From Madurella fahalii (Eukaryota > Ascomycota > Sordariomycetes > Sordariales), in the NCBI GenBank assembly GCA_029876055.1, contig CM056876.1, positions 3,844,001 to 3,908,000 on the forward strand: DNA of 64,000 nucleotides. The letters are read 5' to 3'. A program made the translations under genes and the position numbers. The notes below the pieces were generated by a model. The model ran no database searches. It saw nothing but the letters and a program-made list of their open reading frames with translations, and was not told the origin of the DNA. Position 1 is the stretch's first letter. Each line of letters opens with the position of its first letter. Below, in pieces: positions 25,701 through 35,929 of the stretch.

Positions 25701-28700
25701 AGCCCGTATTGCTCAAACTCAAGCATATCAAATGACTGCAGTTGGACCCGATCCAGGAGAGCCTTGACGGGCTCCTTGAAGTCCAGGACGATTCTGACGG
25801 GAACTGTGGCCAGGGTAGGGCCGATAAGAGTAAATACACCGTCGAGTGGGACGCTGCGCCCAGTCACGGCGGCGCCGAAAACGATATCTGGGTGAGAACC
25901 GGCATAAGTCGAGATTAGGACCGCCCACGCTGTGCGAATGAGGGTCGAGATCGTAGAGGTGGACTTGGCGTCTCGGGGGAAGAGTATCGTCCTCTCTAGA
26001 ATGGAGTTGGCGAGAGGCTTGTAGGAAGAAGGGAGTGAAGGCGGGAAGGATGCTGGGTCAGATCCATCGAGCTGACTACGCCAGAACTCATTTGCCCGGG
26101 TCTTGTCAACAGTTCCGATATAGTCAATGAACGACCGAAAGCTGATCGTAGGACCCTGATCCGAGCTTTGGAAGGTCTGCATGCCCGCAAGTTTCTTGTA
26201 TGTTTGTGTGATGGCATCTGCAAGCAATGACACCGACCAGCCATCGTACACTGAGTGATGAGCCGTCCAGACAAAGCGGGTAGGGTTCTGAAGAATGGCT
26301 TGCTGCGTCAGCGCGGTGCCAAATCCAGGTTTCTTCTGCCGAAGGTCGCGGATGTAGGCGCCGATGTCGTTTGATGGCGGTGTCGTCCACTGAAGCGGTG
26401 CTGGGCAGAGGACCACTTGCAGTCCGGCAGGGATGATCCTCGTGCGTAAGATGGAGTTCTCGTCCGTGATTGCTTGCCATGTACGGCGGAAGATAGAGAT
26501 ATCTACCCAGTTTGGCAATTCCATGACGTGATGTGCGATGTACGCGGTAGAGTTCTTCTCCGTAAGCATCATCATGCCTTCCTGGAGCGCCGTGCAAGGG
26601 AAGATATCCTCAATCTGTTCCTCAGGAACAGCACACTGCAGTGCGATGTCTGCAAGTTGAGGGTGTTCAAACTTCCTCGCCGGCGGAGCAGATGCTGAAT
26701 GCACCGCCGTTGCCGGCTTCGCCATGGACGCGCAGAGGTTGGAAACGGTGCCATGCTGAAAGATGGACGAAACCGTAAGGTTCAATCCCCGCGCCCTGGC
26801 GTGTGCCACGAGTTTAATGGCAGTGATTGAGTCTCCGCCGAGCGTCACGAAGTTGTCATCGACACCAATCTCAGACTCAGGCAAGCGGAGAGCAATTGCC
26901 CACAATTGTTGCATCACCACTTCCTCTTCGGTCGAGGGTTGTCGTTTCTCCGTGCCTTGATCCAACTTGTAAGAGCTGATAGCCTCGTCCGTCAGCTTTG
27001 CAGCTGCAAGTCGAAGCATCTTCCTGTCGACCTTGCCTGATACCAGCTTTGGGAGCCGGTTCAGGGGGATAAACAATGTTGGGATCATGTGCGGTGGGAG
27101 AGTCTCAGACAAACGGGACCGGATTCTCGCAACTAGCGTCTTCATATCAATGGTGCTGAAAAGTCCTGTCGATGTGTTAGCCTGCTCTGTCAGTCTCTGG
27201 GGAAGGTGTATGAAAGCAGCCAGAAAAGCGTCCCGGCCAGTGTTGGAACCGGCAATGACATCAATTGCCAACTCGACTGGCTCGTCTATCGACGCGCGCA
27301 AAGCTGTCTCGACAGCTGTTATCTCGATTCGTTGGCCTCTAAGCTTGACCTGGGTATCCCGGCGGCCTTGGAAGTCGATAGAGCCATCCACGTTTAGTCG
27401 AGCAAGGTCACCAGTTCGATACATGCGTACTGGTCTCTGCAAGCCTTCCGAGAGGGCCCAAGATAGCACGTCCGGAAAGGCGGCATCGGTCAGCTTGGCG
27501 TTGTTCAGGTACCCTCGGGATACGTTGGGCCCCTCGAACACAATCTCTCCGATGCATCCGGTAGGCGCAAGCTTGTGAGGATTACCAGGCTCGCAGATCC
27601 AGATGCGCGTACCGTTGGCACGGCCGATATTGGTGAGGGGTAGGTCGCGAGATACGCGAACAGCGGTTCCGATGTTTGTGACCTCGGCCGGCCCGTACAC
27701 ATTGATAAGAGGGATCCCATCCCAAATGTCCTTGCACACTTGGGTCAGCTGCTCGCCGCCGACTGAGAGCCACTCCATTGTCGGGCATTCCGCAGGAGAT
27801 ATCAATGAGGCCACCGTCGGGGTTAGCCAAGCGCGGTCGGCCCGCAGGGTGTTGATCGCGTGCGCCAGGTTGTTCATCCTGTCGTCATCGGAAGGAACAC
27901 AGAGACAGGCGCCGTAGAGGATGGCGATGGCAAGATCTCCAATGCTAACATCGAAAACATGGGCGGCGAACTGTAGGATCCTGGAACTCTTGGTGATGTT
28001 CATGGCCGCGCCGTGCTGCTTAGCCATGATGCAGACAGCATTGTGCTCCAAAGGGATGCCCTTTGGCTCTCCTGTGGAGCCAGATGTGAACACAACAAAA
28101 GCTGTGTCGTCTGGTTGCACCGAATATCGCTTCTTTGTCGACCTCTGCGAAATGCTGCGGATGGAGTTTTCCTCGACGGCAAATGGCCTGCAGCCCATAG
28201 CTTTGATCCTGGAGAAAAAGCCAGGGGCACATAGGACCACCTTCGGCTTTACCTGAGAGAGGACTTTCAAAATGCTAGAATCCGGATGGGACGGCTCAAG
28301 GGCGACGCTGATGCCACCAACTCTTAGCGTACCAAGGATAGCGACAGTTGTCCACACGGATTTGGGGAAGCAGTACGGCACATATTCTCCTCTCCGGACG
28401 CCGAGCGCAGAAAGGTGGTTCGCCAACGCCGTGGAGACGCGATCGAGCTCCTTGTAAGTCAACGAACCATCCCATGCATTAACGGCCGGTGCGGTTGGTT
28501 GACTGGAGACATGCCGCTCAAGAACCTGGATGAGAGTGGTCCGGTCATATTGCAATTTCTGTCGGTTATTTCTGATTTGGAGCTCTCGGTCCTTCCTTGC
28601 CGCGTAGTCGATGTCACCGATTTTTTCTTCGGCACCGTCCGCGCGGCAGATCTGGTTCAATACGTGGCCGAATTGCGCCTGGAGGTGCAGGATTTGCTGT

Positions 28701-31700
28701 TCGCTAAAGATGGCCGAATCAAAGGTCGTAGTGACGGTAATACCCTCTTCTTCCAGGGTAAAATCCATGTTGAGGGCATAGCTATGGTAGCCATGGAGGT
28801 CCAGGGAGGCTGACCCTAGGCCGATTCTTGGTGGCAGCTCGTCGTCGTTGTGGCTTAACGAAGATCTCCTCGGTTGAATAACGATGATGTGCTGAAATTG
28901 GCACGCTTCGTTGGCGCTTGGGCTCAAACGAGAGATGGCTTGCAGGCCGAGATGCCCACAGGCATCGGCCTCCAGCACACCACTCTGGAGATGTCGCAGG
29001 AAGTTATCGATGGTGTCGCTTGTGTTCCAAGTAACGCGAACGGGCACCGTAGAGATAGTTGGCCCCGCGATTGCCTCCACGTCCCTCAGACTCGAAGATC
29101 GTCCGGAGAATGTCTCGCCAAAGATGACATCTTGGGAATCTAGATAACGGCCGACCAGGAGTGCCCAAGCAGCACGGATGCGAGTTGGCATCGTGAACTC
29201 GGAGTTCTTGTTCGTTGCGGCCGCCAGCTTCATCTTCACCTCGCAGTCCGGGACCGGGGCGTAAGATGAACCAAGATTTTGAGGAAAGTGGCAAGCTGCA
29301 AGTCCGACATCAGAGGTCAGCGTAGAGAGCCAGAACTTCTTTGGAAGCTCGGTGTCAAGACGCGATAGGTGGCGAATGTACGACTTGTGTTGCTGTAAAG
29401 GGATTGGGGCGAGGCCGGCGTATTCCCGCTCAACGTCTTCGAAAAGCCGAGTAATGGACCACCCATCGAAGAGAGAATGGTGGATGGTGAAGATAAAGGT
29501 CCGACCAACCAAGCCGCATCTCACGAGGCAATCACCAAATCCCATAGAAAGCGACCTGTCTCGCTCGCAGTACGCGGCAAGGTCGGATGCGGTCTGCCAC
29601 GAGAGCTGAGTATTGTAGACCGCTTGAACGGCACCGTGCTGGCTTTCTAAGATGCGGGTTCGGAGAATGTCATGGCGTTTTACGACGGCGGACCAAGCAG
29701 CCTTGAACCGGTCGACATCAACATGGGCTGGGAGTTCCAGGATGTGGCGTGCCACATAAGCGCCAGTCCGTATGCTTGAGGCAGTGATGAGGGCCTCTTG
29801 GAGCGGTGTGCATGGATACACGTCCAATACCTCGTCCTCAGCCGGGCTTCTGGCCTTGACGTCGAGGACAATCTCGTTGACAAGGTCACTAGGGAGCAGG
29901 CTCAAAGCGACCGGGATGTCAATATCTTCTCCCTGGTCTACAGAGCTCTCTGCTCTACTGGCAAGCCCCGCCAGGGTACGGATTGTTGAGGAATTGAAGA
30001 TATCCGCAACAGTGACGCTCACGCCGCGAGATCGTACCGCAGAAGCCACCTTGATTGCCGAAATCGAGTCCCCTCCAGAAATAAGGAAGTTATCGTTAGG
30101 TCCGAGCGAAGGAAGCCTGAGAACATCCCTGCAGCAGGAAAGAAGCGTCTCCTCTACGGCGGTGGCCGGAGCCGATGAGGCTTCCTGGGTCATGAAGCCC
30201 GAGTAGGAAGAGAGCTCCTCGATCGAGGATCGGTTGGCAAAGTCGAGAAGCCGTCTGCGGTCAACTTTACCAGAGACCAGGTAGGGGAAGGACACGATCG
30301 GGATGAAGAGAGAGGGAACTGCGGCGGGTGGCAGGTTTTTCCGCAGTGTCTCAACCGTCCTACGCATCGCATCTGTCTGGCTTCGCTCAAGGAGATGGAT
30401 TCGGACATCCTGATGGATATCGCGGCTGGTTCCAAATGAAAGGAAAGCCGCGAGGACTTTCTCCCCTTCGGGACAAATCACATCGACGTGAACATCGACG
30501 GCCCCAGGCATCGCCTTCACCACGTGAAAGCGGACTTCCTCGAGCTCCATCCGCTGGCCGCGAATCTTGACTTGGAAGTCGGCACGCCCAACAAAAGAGA
30601 CGGATCCATCCATGGCTTGGCGGCCGAGGTCACCCGTGCGGTAAAATCGGCGACGTGAGCTCGCTGGGTAGATATGTGTCTTGCGCACCCAAGCGGGGTT
30701 CTCGATGAAGGACTTGGACGTCTTGGCTTCATCATTCAGGTACCCCTGTGCCAGGATGGGGCCTTCAACGATGATTTCCCCGACGGCGCCAATGGGAACC
30801 AGCCTGTTGCTGTTGGATCGGTCGGCAATCAACATGCGGCCGCCGATGGCATGCCCGAGTGACTCTCTCCAGGGCTTCTTGGCTTGTGTACGGACGGAGA
30901 ATTCGTTTTTCGCACAGTTGATACACGTCTCGGCAGAGCCATACCCGATGATGAAATGATCCAGAGTCGGAGTCCACCTGTTGATGTTGTCTTGGCCGAT
31001 GGACTCGCCGCCAAGGATGAGAGTACGGAGGGACGGCACGGTCTCCGGCTTCAGGAGGCGAGCATAAGAAGCAGCAAAGAGCGCACAATTGACGCCCATG
31101 CTCTCCATAAAACTCGCTAGTCTATCCGGATCTGTGCGGTCGTTGTCGGAGGGAATGGCAACGCAACCGCCGTGAACAAGCGGGGTAACAAGTTCGACCA
31201 CCGACACGTCGAAGACATGCGAGGCAAACTGGAGTACTACACTCCGCTCATTCATGTGGAACCCTCGGCCATGCTCCCAGATGCTGGTGGCGAGGGCGTT
31301 GTGCTGCCACTTGACGCCCTTGGGGGAACCGGTGCTGCCGCTGGTGAAGATGACGTAGCAAAGATCATCTGGTTGAACGTATGGAAGGGGAACAGCTGCG
31401 GGCGAAGGCGGGGAGCAGTAGTCTTCGGAGTCGACGCAGATGATGTGCCTGACGGGGGTCTTTGGCGCCAAACTCTCAGCGAGAGTCTTGTGGAGGGTTT
31501 TATTGGTCAGCACGATTGGCGAATTGAGTTGGCCCAAAATATCGTTGCGGCGGGCAGCGGGATGGCTGGGTTCCAAGGGAACACAGGCCCCGCCCGCAGC
31601 GAGGCTCGCAAGAATGGTGACGGGCGTCCATTTTGACTTGGTCAAGTAGAACGGGACGAATAGAGTCCGACCTTCTCCACGCGCCTGCAGCTGATGTGCT

Positions 31701-32733
31701 GCGCTGGCAATGACGCTGGCAAGGCGGAACGTCTGCCTGGCCAGCTCGGCGTAGGTAAAAGATCCGTCCCAAGCAGCGACGGCAACCTTGCTCGCAATCT
31801 CGGGACGGCCGCACTTTGCAAGGATCAGCTCGTGGACGCAATCGTCGAGTTTTAGCGGAAGGGGCGCGCTGAATTCGACGATGCGGCTGTAGTCGTTCCT
31901 GCTGACCGTGTCGATGCTCTTGACGAGGAGCTCGTCGGCATCGAATCGGCCTAGCGAACGCAGCTTGAGGGTTAAGACATTGAGAGTGTGGGCGAAATTG
32001 TCGACGACACTCTGCGCCCTGTCGAGGGAGAGGGCGTCCTTGCGGAAGTTGAGGTGCACGTGGACCATTGTGCCCTCCGCAACATTGACAAACGCAGTTG
32101 CCATCGACTGCCAGGATCTCAATGGTCAGCGCACTGCAGACTCGGAACTTGATCGCCAATACCGGCCACAGCAAGAATACGTACAGGCAAGTGCATCTCC
32201 GGAAACCTTGATTTCCAGGAATGGATGTAGACGGCCGTCGAAATGGCGTAGAACCCCGTTCCCTCAGCAAAGGCGCCCAGGGAATGGAAGCTCAGGGTGT
32301 GGCCCATGGTCAACTTCATGTCCTGCTCAGCGGCCCGCATCGCGCTCAGCAGCCGGTCGTCACCCGACAGAGTCATCGTTGACAGCCATGCTGCCTGTTC
32401 GCGATCAAGACAGACGCCAAAACTCACGGGGCCGTCCTCGCCAGCATATGAGCGGAGCAGAACAGCCCAGGCCGCAAGAATGATGGTATCCTCAGAGAGG
32501 TTGTGCATCGAGGCGGCTTCCTGGAGGATCCCCGCATCGACCGCCATGACGGCTTTGGTGCGGGCGTACCCTTGGGGCACTTCAGACCCAATGATGGTAC
32601 GCTCAGGGCTGGAACATGTCGCATCGGACTTGTCGAAGAAAGCCGAGGTAGCAGGCGCAGCCTCCACGGCTTGGAGCCGTTGTGTCCAGAACGACTTTCT
32701 GGTAATGTCGTTGGACATCCTGGAGGAATGCAT
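10053..32733 (-). CDS. Multimodular nonribosomal peptide synthetase (five adenylation domains, two epimerases)
   Basis: One NRPS gene of about 7,490 codons. Exons: 32733-32185, 32107-20949, 20894-16176, 16100-10053. Introns 32108-32184, 20895-20948 and 16101-16175 are GT-AG, phase 0, and each rejoins a conserved block (MHLP/SMATAFVN, EDPSE/FDVALN, QDPTE/FDLVVQ). Exon 2 contains a single-base frame break at 25322-25327, handled in its own entry. Inferred order: partial C, A1-T1-C1, A2-T2-C2, A3-T3-E3-C3, A4-T4-E4-C4, A5-T5-C5, T6-C6, degenerate T7, then a basic low-complexity tail. Five A domains imply at least a pentapeptide. Epimerases in modules 3 and 4 imply D residues there. There is no thioesterase or reductase, so release probably falls to the terminal C domain, as known for fungal cyclic peptides. 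The start could also be the Met at 32718. The A-less T-C end resembles siderophore synthetases, but the E domains argue against that class. Product unknown. Confidence 0.93.
10780..12639 (-). other. NRPS terminal T6-C6 with degenerate T7
   Basis: T6 has an intact LGGDSISSMR with Ser (about 12490-12525) but no A domain feeds it. C6 carries SHAQYDGMS (about 11830-11855), which fits the SHxxxDxxS/T pattern known from macrocyclising terminal C domains of fungal NRPSs. The following carrier-like fold reads PYFDVWGDEIAPVRFLEEY: the Ser that would carry phosphopantetheine is Glu, so T7 should be inactive. Confidence 0.8.
12640..15879 (-). other. NRPS module 5: A5-T5-C5
   Basis: A5 has FTSGSTGTPKG (about 15362-15398), YKTGDLVY and an altered A8 motif (AKIRGQRLEF), followed by SGKVDRKK. 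T5 has VGGDSYTAMK (about 14193-14225). C5 begins VYPCTPLQEGL and its active site reads HHAVYDAAS: both His and the Asp are present, but the usual Gly is Ala. The by-eye A5 line is D-A-L-V-A-C-A-V-G-K. Confidence 0.85.
15880..20699 (-). other. NRPS module 4: A4-T4-E4-C4
   Basis: A4 has FTSGSTGTPKG (about 20140-20180), YRTGDLVRY, VKLRGQRLEL and ASGKTDRR. T4 has MGGDSISAME (about 18858-18890). E4 has HHLVIDLVSWR (about 18232-18265), NEGHGRE, TVGWFTT and FNYFG. An acidic linker (EADDDEQDEDN) separates T4 from E4. C4 has SHAIADGGS (about 16838-16866) and is crossed by intron 16101-16175. The by-eye A4 line is D-A-T-L-L-G-A-V-I-K. Confidence 0.87.
20700..25321 (-). other. NRPS module 3: A3-T3-E3-C3
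   Basis: A3 has FTSGSTGTPKG (about 24825-24860), YYTGDLGR and VKIRGQRVEL, and a divergent Lys motif (MPASQKANRK instead of SGKxDR). T3 has LGGDSISAMQ. E3 shows the epimerase motifs HHLVIDLVSWR (about 23000-23030), NEGHGRE, TVGWFT and FNYFG. C3 has SHTLIDGSS and would be a D-L-type condensation domain, as expected after an E domain. C3 is crossed by intron 20895-20948. The by-eye A3 line is D-V-S-F-V-G-T-I-Y-K. Confidence 0.87.
25322..25327 (-). other. Frame break in NRPS at a C6 run
   Basis: The minus strand reads CTT CCC CCC TCG. Frame 1 (upstream) encodes DRAEIAHITRRLPP and then garbage, while the conserved continuation LVHDRVHDMFVRQAAATPNA lies in the next frame. A run of seven Cs instead of six would restore one uninterrupted protein with no loss of conserved residues. 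There is no room for an intron. It is either a consensus error in a homopolymer or a real inactivating indel; programmed slippage is a remote alternative. Confidence 0.85.
25328..28559 (-). other. NRPS module 2: A2-T2-C2
   Basis: A2 has FTSGSTGEPKG (about 28062-28095), YRTGDLARL, VKLRGQRIEI and VSGKVDRK. T2 has LGGDSITAIK (about 26820-26860). C2 has HHSVYDGW (about 26240-26262). The by-eye specificity line is D-V-G-W-S-G-V-N-I-K, not matched to a known substrate. The module ends at the frame-break site. Confidence 0.85.
28560..31839 (-). other. NRPS module 1: A1-T1-C1
   Basis: A1 carries FTSGSTGSPKG (about 31325-31357), FYRTGDLG, VKIRGQRMEL and the Lys motif VSGKVDRR. T1 has the phosphopantetheine Ser in ISGGDSISAIK (about 30055-30100). 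C1 begins with VYPCTPLQEAL and has the catalytic HHSLFDGW (about 29460-29485). My by-eye ten-residue specificity line for A1 is D-V-V-L-I-G-G-I-N-K. I do not recognise it as a known substrate code. Confidence 0.85.
31840..32733 (-). other. NRPS N-terminal partial condensation-like domain
   Basis: The first roughly 280 residues resemble only the C-terminal half of a C domain (IILAAWAVLLRSYAG, later VHVHLNFRKDALSLDRAQ). No HHxxxDG active-site motif is present, so it cannot condense. Truncated leading C domains of this kind are common at the start of fungal NRPSs. It is split by the first intron (32108-32184). Confidence 0.75.
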
Positions 32734-35700
32734 GGTGGTTGGATATGGTAGGACTGCGCGCTGATGTGACCTTGGGAGAATGGCCGTATTAGAATTAGTG
32801 TCGAAATGCGCAGTCCGAGTCTCAAGGGTATGAGAATCAGGGTCTGGTGAGCGAGTGTATAATCAAGGGGCGCGTGGAAGCGGAGTGATGGCGGCTCCCA
32901 AAATGCCTGAGGACTGGAGTGAACCGCTCAGACAATCTCACAAGAGGGATATCGTAAAGTAGTGATGCTCGAAGGTCAATGACAGAGGAGCCTAGTGATG
33001 TGTCCCGAGCAATGTCAGCGACGAGTGAGACGCAACGACAAGGAGGCGAGTGCCTGAGTGGGTTGGCAATGACGACAGAGAATGTGGGTGTCCCTGCGGA
33101 TCTGCGGTGCTGTTCATGCGCTGATCATTTAACGGTGAGGCATGGACCGCATTGGGTTTATCTTGAAAGCGAAACCCGGAAGCGTGGTGGACAATAGCGA
33201 GGGGCCGTGTCTAGACCTTGAGGTCCGGGCACACCGCTACCCGGCTAGTACGGAACTCAGGTCACACTTCAGAGATCGACCAGGGTAGAGTTAGCGGCTG
33301 AATGTAGGTGAGGATAGCGTGGAGCGCGCAACCTATGGTTCGGGTGGATGGCGATGTCTCGATGGTGGTGAACGGAAATAATGAATGCAACCATACAGAG
33401 TGCCAATATTGGTCTTCGCCGCATCGAGTGTCTGTTGTTCGTGGGTTTATTCAGCCGTATTACATCTACAATCCGAGCCTGTAGAGATAGTCGACGGTGA
33501 TAGGAATCCGGTAGTGCAGGGATGGTCTGAGGCGTAACTGGAATTGAGTGCGGATGAAAAGCCGCCTCAGGACAGGGAGCCGAAGCGATTGGCTAAGCAA
33601 ACAAGCAGCACGCCCAAGCTATTTTCGTTTCAAGAGGAGAACCTCAAGAACGCCCAACAAGCTAGGTACTTGTGCGGATCCCTGGCATCGCTCGGGTGGG
33701 CTGCGTCCATTCATAGCCGGGTTTTGCTTCTGCAAAGCGGAGAAGCCAACGGTGTACAGTAGAACGCCATCGAGCTATGGATGTAGGGGGTCGAGATTGG
33801 ACGATGGTAACTGCGCCTCTAGACCACAGCTACAATCGCGAGAGCACAGGACAGGGGGACCGGGATCGCTCAGGTAAGTACTTGCCTCGCAGCTCTATTT
33901 ACACACAGATTATGGCAGGGATCGCGCTAGCATCATATGGACCAGGATATGCCGATCTTGCTGCCGCATGCGTGCATGCCCACTCGCTCTTCGGGCAGTG
34001 GGGATCCCACCAAGGGAGGCTAGGTCGTGGTGTGGCTCATTAGACAAGGCGGACGGGAGCACCAGCCGTTCGACCATCGATGTAACTAGGCAGTTTCGGA
34101 TGAGGAGCCAGGCTTACATGCGTGATGTCCCTTGGGGCTCTTGGAGTCCCGTCTCTCCCACGTGGAATTCGTAAAATTTTCCCACGCAGCGGCGGCATGC
34201 TGGGTCACACAACCGCAATCCAGGGGACCGGGTCAGCGTTCTGTTCAGGTCAATTCAGGTGCGAGGCGGTTCTGTGCAAGCCCCACGCTTGCACTACCTA
34301 AATATATTGCAGCACTAAACCTCCACAGGTATGGTCTACCGGCCGGGTGGGTCTGCTACCTCCAGCTAGAACTGGTGTCAGGTGATGACGGCTCTGGCGG
34401 CCGTCATAGTGATCTTGTTTCCCACAGCTCAGCCACTGGGCAGTTCCCAGCCGTTGGCGGTGGTTGGCAGCCGTCGGGCAGACTCAGTTGGAGAAGCTTA
34501 CGCTTGGCGCAAGCTTGACGTCTCTAGAGCCGATGCTACTTTTAGCGGACTGGGCTGGGCGAAGAGTGGACCAACCAACCACAGACTGGGCTTGGGAAAT
34601 AAGCTTTTGACCGATGCACGACAGCTGAACGACAAGTCGCGGGGTCTTGTTTCAGAGGATCGGATTGATCGGCGCCATCTTACCACACAGTGCATGTACC
34701 AATTGCGACGCTGCGCTTTTCCAGACTTTTTCCTCATCCCACCACTCCACCCAAACCCACCATTCCCACCCGTCCCAGATCTGTTTAACACACACCAAAT
34801 CTCAACGACGCCCGCGGGAAACAACCCTACCAAGACGCGGTCGAGCTGCAAGAGCCCTGCGCCCGTGCCTCCACGATGCGCAATGCGACCACACAGCTCA
34901 ACAGGTCGTGGGCGCGGCACATCTCGGCTGAAAGCTCACTCGCCCTATTCCTACCTCGTACTAACCCGCGCAGTAGTACCTTGCCCTGTGCGGCTGACGG
35001 CCCAAAGGTGGAAAAATGCCTGGGGTATGATTTTAACAGATACCCATCCATCCAATGTTCCACGACGGCCGGTACAGTCCGGTTACTACGCTGCCACGCA
35101 TACGGCGCGGTTACCCCGTCACCTCGTGGCCCGCAGACGAGACTATCGGTAACTCCGATATCTTTAGTCGACCGTACCTTCATCCTATGTCCAATGTATC
35201 TTACTTGTGCTCCCGGAGCCCCGCCACACAAGTGCTTAGCCTCAACACGAATTAGACCGCACGAACCATGGCCGAGCTTCCCAAGTCGACTTCGCATTCA
35301 AGTCCGGAGTGTCCACCACGGTGCCATACAACCAGGTCATAGCCAGACATCTCAACACCGCCAACTCTCGCTTACTTACCTCAACCCCTACCTTCCCCTC
35401 CCTTCAGCTCAAGGGAGACGGAAATAGCATCACTCCCAAGTCATCATCGCTCAACCTTCCCGACACTATTGAATTATCCGCAGCAGGGTGTCACATTCGG
35501 AACTCCTGCTCTGTACGTCCTAGCAGCCCGGGCCAACCAGACTGACCAGACCCAGCTCACCGGCAATATCACGCTCGGTGACAAAAACACGTAGGTACAT
35601 GAAGCTCGGGCTGACCCCGGCGTCTTCTCCCGTCCCCGTTCCCCTTCGGATGGACCCCTTGGCACTTGCATCCTTCTCCATCTACCCATCTGCCACCTCT

Positions 35701-35929
35701 CCTCTTTTCTCCAGAGTGATTCACCACCACACATCGCATCTTCTGGGCAGGCCATGTCCCTGTCCGTCTTCTTCCGGCACCCATATCACTGCAAAGAATC
35801 TTGTTCACTTCCTCCCCTGGCAACTTGAGTTGGTCACCTTGTTCCATGATTATATGATACTGTTATGTTAGCGAGACAACATCTGACGGCCACGCGGAAA
35901 CAGTTCACATTTGCTAGAGCCGGCGCACC
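32734..35929. promoter_or_regulatory. Divergent intergenic region between NRPS (-) and ABC transporter (+)
   Basis: About 3.2 kb with no gene I can support. It separates two divergently transcribed cluster genes and must contain both promoters. No clear palindromic CGG-type operator was identified by eye. Long C- and T-rich plus-strand tracts occur near 34700-35900, typical of fungal 5' regions. Confidence 0.5.
35284..35590 (+). other. Possible coding remnant, unrecognised
   Basis: One frame reads QVDFAFKSGVSTTVPYNQVIA. After a possible intron ending TTATCCGCAG, it resumes with GVTFGTPALYVLAARANQ and stops near 35590. The composition looks protein-like, with an Asn-rich glycosylation-type stretch, but no family is recognised and no start is visible. 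It may be the 3' end of a decayed gene or chance. Confidence 0.2.

Noticed and set aside
34382..35427. Plus-strand ORFs of 183-256 codons in the divergent intergenic region
   Set aside because: Compositionally unlike the true genes nearby, no recognised domain, no supporting splice structure.
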